Positions 10,559 through 64,000 of a stretch of DNA of 64,000 nt are shown in pieces; positions within the stretch are counted from its first letter, which is position 1, and the number at the start of each line of letters is the position of its first letter. Made by a program: the position numbers and the translations under genes. This DNA is from Podocnemis expansa. Taxonomy: Eukaryota; Chordata; Testudines; Podocnemididae. The notes under the pieces are model-generated. The model saw only the letters and a program-made list of their open reading frames with translations. It did no database searches and was not told the DNA's origin. Where the stretch lies: the NCBI GenBank assembly GCA_007922195.1, contig ML682007.1:19268014-19332013 (forward strand). The letters run 5' to 3'.

Positions 10559-11140
10559 AAGGTTACCAAATGTAGGGTTACCAGCTGTCAGGCAAAAGGA
10601 GGACATGTTCTCCTTCTTACCTTCATGTCCTCCTTTCTACCTTCACGTCCTCCGTCTGGCAGGCATTTTAAAATACATGATTTTGTCCAGCTTTTTACTT
10701 ACAGAGGTTTAAAGTATACTGGAACACCACAGAAAACCTTATTTTTAGGGGAAAGTGTTCCAAGGCCCCCTAAAAACAGAAGAATATGACATTAATCCTA
10801 CATTTTCTCCACATCTCCTCCAATGTCCTCCTTTTCGTACTTCCCTGGCCTCCTTTCTAGCCTTTGCTATCTGGCAGCCCTAACCAAATGTCAGCCAAAA
10901 GACCATATCCTCCTTTTTCCCTTTGCATCCTCTGTGCAGCAGGTGTTTAAAAAATACATGGTTTTGTCCAGCTTTTACTTACAGGGGTTACCCGATGCAG
11001 GAAGACCTCATTTTTAGGGGGAAGCCTTGCAGGGCCCCCTAAAACCAGAAGACTATGACATTGATCCTGCATTTTCTCCCTGTGTCCTCCTTTTCCTACT
11101 CCCCTGTCCTCCCTTCCAGCCTTTGGTATCTGGTGACCCA
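10559..11140 (+). mobile_element. Outer (older) GGTTACCAG-type MITE, split by a younger copy
   Basis: The left end is AGGTTACCAAATG, interrupted by the inner element. The sequence resumes at 10,883 and runs through the family blocks TACATGGTTTTGTCCAGC, AGGGCCCCCTAAAACCAG and TGTCCTCCTTTTCC to the right end TATCTGGTGACCC. Without the insert it is about 260 bp, the size of the intact copy at 23,463. It ends about 160 bp upstream of the AFAP1L1 GC box. Confidence 0.75.
10573..10882 (+). mobile_element. Inner (younger) TAGGGTTACCAG MITE with 8-bp TSD
   Basis: The termini are TAGGGTTACCAG and CTGGCAGCCCTA. It is flanked on both sides by ACCAAATG (10,565-10,572 and 10,883-10,890), an exact 8-bp duplication as expected for hAT transposition. 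The duplicated bases are part of the older element's terminus. Confidence 0.88.
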
Positions 11141-11289
11141 CCCTGGGCTGCTCCTTGCCCCAGGTGTGGGATTTGGCAGGTGGTGGGGAGGCTGGCTCAC
11201 AGCCGGGCTGACACTGGGCGTGAAGGGTTGCGGGCAGGAGGAGGGGGTGTCCTGCACCCCCCCTATAGCAGGCGGGCACTAAGACCCCG

Positions 11290-11382
11290 CACGTGGCCGG
11301 GGCGGGCGGATTTAAAGGGCCGCGTCTCGCGCCCGCCCAGCTGGGCGCATCCTTGGCCGCACGCGGCTGCCTGGCCGCCAGC
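11290..11382 (+). promoter_or_regulatory. AFAP1L1: AFAP1L1 core promoter and 5' UTR
   Basis: This is a short CpG-rich block in an otherwise CpG-poor neighbourhood. It carries a GC box GGGGCGGGC (11,299-11,307) and a TATA-like ATTTAAAG (11,310-11,317). That spacing would place the start of transcription near 11,340, giving a 5' UTR of about 40 bases. The ATG context GCCAGCATGG has A at -3 and G at +4, a strong Kozak match. Confidence 0.65.
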
Positions 11383-57468
<46,086 letters not shown>

Positions 57469-59095
57469 CCAGACAGCCAGGCCTCACCTGCCGCGCACAC
57501 ACTCGGGCCTTAGGACACACTGAGGAGCTCTGAGGCCCTTTTCCCCAGGGGGAACAGAAGAGGATGCTGGGGAGCATGGCTCTCGGGCAGGGGCGTGGGG
57601 AAAGCACCCATCTTCCAGTGGTGGGGATGTTTGGTGACCAGATGAGACTGGGTGTGGGGATGGGGAGGGATGTTTGGGACCAGGGTGGGGAGGGGGAATG
57701 TTTCAAGGGCAAGGTTCACATACTGCCAGAGCACCCAGCTCTGGGGAGGAGCACCCCACTAGAACTGGACTGTCAGCCCTCCCCACTGCTGTACTTTTGT
57801 TCTTGGTAACTGGGACTGTGGGAGCTGAGGGAGAGTGGGGGTAACTCGGAGATGGACCATGGCCGTTTTATTCTTGTTTGTGCCACAGGTAGTCTGACAT
57901 TTTAGATGAGGTGCTTTACTTCCTATTCCTCAGTTGCCCCATCTGTCAGAGGTGGGTCAGTATGATCTATTCTCCATTGAGGTGGGGTGGAGGTGAGCTT
58001 TCACTGCAGGTAGTATGTGGAGGTGGCTTGTGACCAGAACTGTTCACAGCCTCTCTTCCTGGATCAGGTCACTGGCAGGGTTTGTCCACTCTGCTACTGC
58101 TTGCCAAACCAGATAAGGGATAGTGTCATGCTAGCTAGCATACCACACCACCACAGCAGCCAAACCCAGAGGTCCTAGAAGATGGTCACTGTCGCCTTGC
58201 TGGGCATTGTTTTATCTCTGTCTGACTCTGCAACTCTTCCATCAAGCTGTACCTGTCCTCTATTTCCTGTACATCAAGTACATTCAGCAGCAGTCAGGGC
58301 ATGGGAAAACTGAAGATATGCTAGCTGTGAGGCTAAAACTTTAACTTGATAACTGATATTTGTTTTTTGGGTGCTTCAGGCTTTGGCTGCAGCAGTCAGC
58401 AGAGGCTCATTTCTCAGGGATGCACATCACCCCCACTTTTTTTCCTGACTGCAAAGCAGAGCTGTGTATGCAACAGCTCTGCTCACTGCCAAGTTACCTC
58501 ACATTCTTCTTCTGGCTCAAGTGTTTTATCTAGCGCTAGCAGCACAGCTCGGGGGCTCCCTGCTGTTGGAGAGCTAAGGGTGGGAAGCTTAGCTGTCAAC
58601 ACTTGAAGGCACCCCCACTGAGTTTTGCTTAGCATCTTGGGTCAATATGGAGCTGTCAGAGGGTGATATGTGGGTGGAAGAAGGAAATAATGTTGGTATT
58701 GCCTGAATCAATGGTCCAGCTGCACCCCTACATGCAGGTTGGGACACCATCTTCCTCGGACTGTTACTGAAGTAGAGTGGGGGGGGGGGTGCAAGAATTG
58801 AGTGAGGAAACAATTTTAGCCTCCTTAGGATGGAGAAGAGTAAGTGGAGACAGGAAACCTGGTGCATGAGAAAGAGAAAGCATAGGGCCCTCCTCCTTTA
58901 TCTTTTTTGTGCAGTGTAGATGCACCTCACTGGTTCCTCTGAGCTACAGCATGGAGCTCAGTAGCTTCAACTGTTAAGTCTGATTCTTTCTGCATCTTAA
59001 CATGTCCAGCAGACCCTATGGACCTCCCTGCCTTATGTGTTTGTATGAAAATGAGCTGAGCAGTCATTAATAAACACAGCAGGTACAGATCAATG
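57469..59095 (+). other. AFAP1L1: AFAP1L1 3' UTR
   Basis: About 1.6 kb from the stop to the expected cleavage site downstream of AATAAA at 59,069. It contains a G-run at about 58,778 and no convincing ORF. Confidence 0.75.
59069..59074 (+). terminator. AFAP1L1: AFAP1L1 polyadenylation signal AATAAA
   Basis: A canonical AATAAA. About 45 bases downstream lies a GU-rich element, GTGCTGTGTGTTTTT. Position, distance and context fit a real cleavage site near 59,090-59,100. Confidence 0.75.
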
Positions 59096-60860
59096 TACTG
59101 TGCTGAAAAATCAGTGCTGTGTGTTTTTCTGGGGCTGTGAGCTGTTTCTTAGCTGTAAATTCTTCATTGCTAATGTCAGTGCTAAAGCAATAGATGGTGG
59201 GGGTGTGTCCCTTGTTCAGCTTCATGCAATTTTAATGCAACCTGCATCACATCCACAAGAGCTCAAGCTGTTGTAAGCAGTAGCTAAGTATTGTTCAGAG
59301 TAGATTACGTGGCACCAGAAGGAAATATTGACTCAATCTCCTTCCTCCTAGCCTTTTATCATTGTGTTAGAACTGAGGATGGCACCAGGTGCTGCCTGAC
59401 TGGGATTTTTCACCAGGGCAGGTGCATTCAGCAGCAGTGAACAGAAGAGGATGGTGCATTTGAATAATCTCAATGTTCCTTCACAAAAATCCACTTGTGG
59501 AGGCTGCCCACATTTATCCCACGCACAGAGGAACTTCAGCCTAGTCTCGGTCGCTGTGGCTAAGGAGCTTTACTAATTTCATGGCCCTGACCAGGCCCAA
59601 AGCATGGGGGTGGGGGGGCTGTTTGAGTGCTGGCCTCCTGACAGGTATGTTGAAAGTTGGGCCTTATCTCCAGCCACGTGTGAAGAAGGGGAACCAAATG
59701 GTTCTGGGCCCTGAAATGCTGTCACCCTTCACTCTGCCCCACCCTGCTCCATCTATTTGCTTGAGTGTCTCTTTATGGCCCTGACATGGCAGCCTGCTCA
59801 TCATCTTTTTTTCAGTACTGTGTGGCCTTCCTTACTGAAGGTGAGTGGCTCTTTGGGACAGGTGTGGTCCTCATCTTCCTTTGGTGTTCTAGCGCACTCC
59901 ACTGAGCTAAGGGGATGAAATGTCATCACACAACTGGGGTGGGTGGCCTAAGTTAACCATAGGGTATAAATGTCCATACGGATGCTGTAAGGTAACGGAG
60001 TAGCCAGCTTAAAGCTGCCCTAGGAACAACGTAGCCCACTGATGCTTGAACAATTCCTCTTCTAGCCCTGGCTCAAGAGGGGTGTTTCTCAAAGATTAGG
60101 TTTTCCAGCAGGGCTAGGCTCTAGCTTCAGCCCTATTGGCTCCTCCAAGTTTGTTCTCCATTTTCTGAACAGGGGCTAGAAATGCATAAAAGCTGATCCT
60201 GTCAGAACCATCCTTGTACCCCATGACCCTTCCAACACATGCATGGAGGGAGGGAGTCAGCAATTTGCTAATCTTAACTGATGTGTGCTCATATTCTGCC
60301 TTGTATGCCTGTAATAATAGTCTCATAACCCTAAGGCATACATGTCATGCTACAGGCTCTGAGCTGCGGTACAGCAGGGTGCACAGAGAGAACCCAGCTG
60401 TTGGTGACGTGCCAGAGGAACCAATGACCAAACAAAAATCCCTGCTGTATTGTATGAGGGTTTCCTGCAGCCAGTCAGTTGCTCTGGTGCACTGGGTGTG
60501 CACTCACTACTTAACCAGGACATAATGCTGCTATTTGCCATCAAGAATGTTGCACCCCAGACATGAAGGAGTGCATGAAGAGGTACCTGCTCAGTACCCC
60601 ATGATTATAGGATGGAGATTGAATCTTTATTTCTGTTGATCCAGCTGCCTAATTAGCCCTCCTGGGTTCTGAGACCAACAAGAAGATGGAGACAGAAGTA
60701 TATGAAGTGCCAGGCCTGGTGTGCATCCCTGCTTCTGGATGTGATGAGGCAGGAAAGGTGCCTGACTCAGCCTGTTGTGCCCTATGCTTTCAATATAAGA
60801 ACTGTCTGTACCCTATAGAGCTGCCTTTTTCCCCTAATAATGAGACTGCTGTACAGAGCA
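59096..60860. other. Intergenic region downstream of AFAP1L1
   Basis: No gene recognised. One isolated exon-like segment lies at 59,816-59,840, bounded by TTTTTTTCAG and GTGAGT; see findings. In mammals the next gene is GRPEL2, but no GrpE-like exon is visible here. Confidence 0.6.
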
Positions 60861-60861
60861 G

Positions 60862-60995
60862 CATCTGATGAAGTGGGATTTTTCTCCCACGAAAGCTCAT
60901 GTGAAAAATAAATCTGTTAGTCTTTAAGTGCTACACAATGCCTTGGTGGGGTTTTTTTTGGCTGGGCTAGACGACCATGGCTATCTGTTTGGAAA
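60862..60995 (-). repeat. Foldback-family repeat (copy 8)
   Basis: Minus-orientation arm: TTCTCCCACGAAAGCTCATG, AAATAAATCTGTTAGTC and AAGTGCTACACAATGCCTTG. It ends CATGGCTATCTGTTTGGAAAC, the inverse of the TTCCAAAAGGG family start. Confidence 0.78.
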
Positions 60996-62519
60996 CTGGG
61001 AGGAAGAGTCTGCATGTGAGCCCTTGGCAGGGGAAGTGCCTGACTTCCTGGTTTGGTGTCAAAACTTCTGCAGAGGCCTTCATCCACCACTGAGGATTGT
61101 CTTTGTCAACACATACTTTGCATCTTTATCCAGCACTCTAGAGCCAACACTTGGGTGCATAATTTGTTTCCTAAATCTTCATCAGAGCTCAGATTTTTGA
61201 AATGAGAGCTTAGAGGGTTCTGAATATCCCACTAGTTCCTTAAATCCCTTTAAAAAGCTGGCCCTGAAGGTACCATACTATCTTGTATGAAATCCTTTGC
61301 AAAGGCAAATCTCTACTGTAATTTTAGGAAATACAGGTTTCCAACCCTGAGGTAGCATGACAACCATGCACTACACCAAACAGTCCTGAAATGTAAATAA
61401 AAACACTTGGAGCTCTCTTACTGTGCTTTCTGAGTCCCTAGGGCACTTTTTAGCTTTGTACGCTATTACCTTTCCCAAACACTCTACATATCCAAACTGG
61501 TTGTGTTTAGGAAAAAAAAAAAGAGTGAAATGGCACTCAGACTACTAGACTAATATGTTCCCCCTGTGGAACCAAACTGGCCGTATGTTTCTATAACAGT
61601 CCATACCCTTTTCAATGTCCAGTAATGTGAATCCCCCTTCCTTTGCACTGAAAATCATTAAAAAATCCTTGTTTCTGTATGTAATTACCAATTCTGCAAA
61701 CCCTGACGTGCACACTTTGCTCTTCATTTGCTAGATACATAAATCTTGATTTTTCTATGGAATTGTATAATTTTAATAGCATGGTGTTAGTCCATAGCCT
61801 TTAATGTATCCTGAAGCTTTATTAGAATGCATTTCACTGTTGGTCTTTGTTATGACAAGCTTAGTGCTCTACACTACCAGAACTCAAGAATTTTGTAAGG
61901 TGAGTTGCAGTGACTGCCTTTTGGAGAAACTGATGTGCCTTCTGTCCCCCAAAAGCAGGTAGCTAATGCACAATGGTTCTTCTATGGTAAAAGTACCCCC
62001 CCCACCTTTTTTTTAATACTGAGAACATAGGTTACAAGGCTGACTCAGATGTTAAATTTACCATTATTCCAAGCCTCATAAAGCTCACGCTGCTTGTGTG
62101 GCTAACACTGCTCCTTAACCAACAGAAGTATTTTTTGTCAGAATGGCTGCAGCCTCCCATTTGTGTGCATGTCATGGAAAAAGTGGTTAGAGACTTAAAT
62201 AAAGGAATTAAGAGGCCCCCCCCCACTTTCCCTTATCTCCCCTTAAGGGCTAGTCTGCGTGTGACACTGTGTGAATGCTTTCTTTCAGATGTGAAGAGGT
62301 CTGAGTTTTGACATCATTCAGAGTAATCCTAGATTATAGGAGTCCTTCCCCAACACACTATTAATCTACAGACTTTGACCTGTCTTGAATGTTTTTTACA
62401 TGTTTAGTCCATGTGTATCCCCAATGTGATTTTTTTTTTCTCCAAGACCAAAGAGGAGTAAAATAATAGAGTGCTCATAAATACAGGACTTGAAGGGACA
62501 GCACTATGTCATTTAGCTC
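60996..62519. other. Intergenic, nothing recognised
   Basis: AT-rich sequence with short A and T runs and no exon, RNA gene or identifiable repeat. Confidence 0.5.
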
Positions 62520-63742
62520 AGTCCCCTGCACTAAGGTAGAATTAAGTGTTATCTAGACCATTCTTGACAGGTGTTTGTCTAACCTGTTCTTAAAACCTCC
62601 CTTGACAGAGATTCCACCTCCCTAGGTAATTTGTTACAACGCTTATCATCCCTGACAGGAAGTTTTTCCTAATGTCTAACCTAAATCTCCTTTGCTGCAA
62701 TTTAAGTCCATTACTGCTTGTCCTGTCTTCAGTGGATAAGGTGAACAATTTATCCTTCTCTTTATAATAACCTTTTATGTACTGTACTTGAAAACTGTTA
62801 CCTTGTCCTCCCTCAGTCTTCTTTGGACTAGACCAGTGGTTCCCAACTGCTTTTCTACTGTGCCACACCTTGATACCTTTAGTAATTTTGAGGCACACCA
62901 CCGGAGAGTCTCCAAATGAGCTCAAGTATGCATGAGCCAACCCAGAATTCTGAGTAACTTCAAAAAAATTCTGTGGCACGCCTGCTCAGGCCTGATGGCA
63001 CACCTGTGTGCCGCAGCACACTGATTGGGAAACACTGGACTAGACAAACCCATTTTTTTCTCTCTGGTTCCTTATAGGTCACATGTCCTAGATTTTTAAG
63101 AATTTTTCTGCTCATCTGGACTTTCTCCAATATGTCTGCATTTTTCTGAAGTGTGCGGCCCAGAACTGGACACAGTACTCCATCTCAGGCCTTCATCCTG
63201 AGTATAGTGCAAGAATGACTTTTCAGGTCTTGCTTACAACACTTCTGCCAATACATCTGATAATGACGTTTACTTTTTCTGCAATAGTATTACATTGTTG
63301 ACTCATATTTAATTTGTAATTGACTATAATCCCAGGTCTTTTTCTGCAGTACTCTTTCCTTGGCAGTCACTTCCTATTTTGTACAACTAATTAGTCCTTT
63401 CTAGCTGTAGCATTTTGCTTTTGTGCTTACTGAATTTCATCCAATGGATTTTTGAACCACGGCTCCAGTTTTTCAAGATAATTTTTAATTCTCATCCTGA
63501 CCTTCAAAGTACTTGCAGCTCCCACTGTGCTTGGTGTTATCTGCAAAGTTGATAAGAATACTCCCCACTCCATTATCCAGAGTCATTACTGGAAATATAG
63601 ATGAGTCGTAGATTAAAACTGATCTTTGCAGGACCCCATTAGATAAACCCTTCCTAGACTGCCAGTGAATCATTGATAACTACTTTTTAAATACAGTCTT
63701 TCAACCACTTGTGCCACCCATCTTAGTATAGCTCTATCTAGA
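62520..63742 (-). mobile_element. CR1 LINE fragment (reverse transcriptase region), dead
   Basis: On the minus strand it follows the CR1 ORF2 order seen in reptile and bird genomes. Marker blocks on the + strand are AGGAAGTTTTTCCTAATG, GCCCAGAACTGGACACAG and TTGACTCATATTTAATTTG. A minus-strand peptide such as SILINFADNTKHSG resembles the RT FADDTKLGG motif, with the catalytic DD changed to DN. It is broken by stops and by a hAT insertion. Confidence 0.88.
62834..63037. mobile_element. hAT-like MITE inserted in CR1, 8-bp TSD
   Basis: 204 bp. The left end is CAGTGGTTCCCAACTGC and the right end is GATTGGGAAACACTG. It is flanked by GACTAGAC at 62,826-62,833 and 63,038-63,045. The CR1 sequence continues uninterrupted across the site when it is removed. 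Confidence 0.93.
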
Positions 63743-63885
63743 CCAAATGTGCCAAACTGTGGCTTGGGAGCCACATGTGGCTCTTGAGTGAAAAAGTGTG
63801 GCTTGCAGAAGAAGGTCAGCAAATCAATTTAATAGGTAAAAGTGTATGGCTATATGCCTCGGTGCAGCTCTTGAATAAATTCAAA
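63743..63885. repeat. hAT-like fragment, GTGGCTTGGGAGCCACA type
   Basis: It contains GCCAAACTGTGGCTTGGGAG and CCACATGTGGCTCTTGAGTG, a recognisable hAT-derived repeat wedged between the CR1 and the SINE. Ends are uncertain. Confidence 0.5.
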
Positions 63886-63894
63886 GTGCTGGAA

Positions 63895-64000
63895 ATGGTG
63901 CAGTGGTTAGCACTGCTGCTTAATATGCAGATGGACCTTGGTTCAAGCTGTAGGGGGTTAGACTTGATGATCTCACGAGGTCCCTTCCAACCCTCTGATT
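63895..64000 (+). mobile_element. tRNA-derived SINE with CR1-like tail, cut by window end
   Basis: It has an A-box-like GTGCAGTGGTTAGCACTG, a B-box-like GGTTCAAGC, and the tail GATGATCTCACGAGGTCCC then TTCCAACCCTCTGATT. Same family as 17.3 and 55.2 kb, in + orientation. Confidence 0.85.

Noticed and set aside
59096..64000. Search for GRPEL2, the expected next gene
   Set aside because: No GrpE-like exon or CpG promoter seen; it probably lies beyond the window.

Overview
This is a vertebrate nuclear genomic window, most likely from a turtle. Two things point there: interspersed repeats (CR1 LINEs, a tRNA-derived SINE with a CR1-like 3' tail, many short hAT-like MITEs), and two spliced genes in the order known around human 5q32. 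There are no bacterial-style operons. Almost every ORF longer than 60 codons is chance intronic or intergenic reading, and the real coding sequence lies in short exons with splice signals. The turtle assignment is inference from repeat style, not proof.

Region 1 (1 to about 9 kb, + strand) is the 3' end of ABLIM3, an actin-binding LIM protein. It has an 8-nt microexon (1417-1424), an 81-nt exon (2759-2839) and the terminal exon (CDS 4389-4502). Together they encode the C-terminal villin headpiece ending in KKQARLF. A long 3' UTR follows, with no obvious AATAAA until 8.6 kb.

Region 2 (about 9-11.3 kb) is intergenic and holds several MITEs. One MITE has inserted into an older copy of its own family about 160 bp upstream of the next promoter.

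Region 3 (11.3-59.1 kb, + strand) is a complete AFAP1L1 gene (actin filament associated protein 1-like 1). It has a CpG-rich promoter with GC box and TTTAAA, a first exon with only 16 coding bases, a 27-kb intron 1, and 18 further coding exons from 38,648 to 57,468. All phases close and give a 769-residue protein: proline-rich and tyrosine-rich N-terminus, two PH domains, a coiled coil, and a C-terminus of EWEMKQT. A polyadenylation signal lies at 59,069. A 400-N assembly gap falls in intron 7 inside a foldback repeat.

Region 4 (59.1-64 kb) is intergenic. It contains a foldback repeat copy, a minus-strand CR1 fragment split by a hAT MITE with a perfect 8-bp target duplication, and a SINE at the window end.

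Both genes encode actin-cytoskeleton adaptors that crosslink or bind F-actin, and they lie head-to-tail. I found no novel defence or metabolic system. The unusual material is in the mobile elements: a foldback family with 10-12 bp target duplications (one copy explains the assembly gap), a nested self-insertion, several MITEs with exact 8-bp duplications, and a GC-rich palindrome that is read similarly on both strands.
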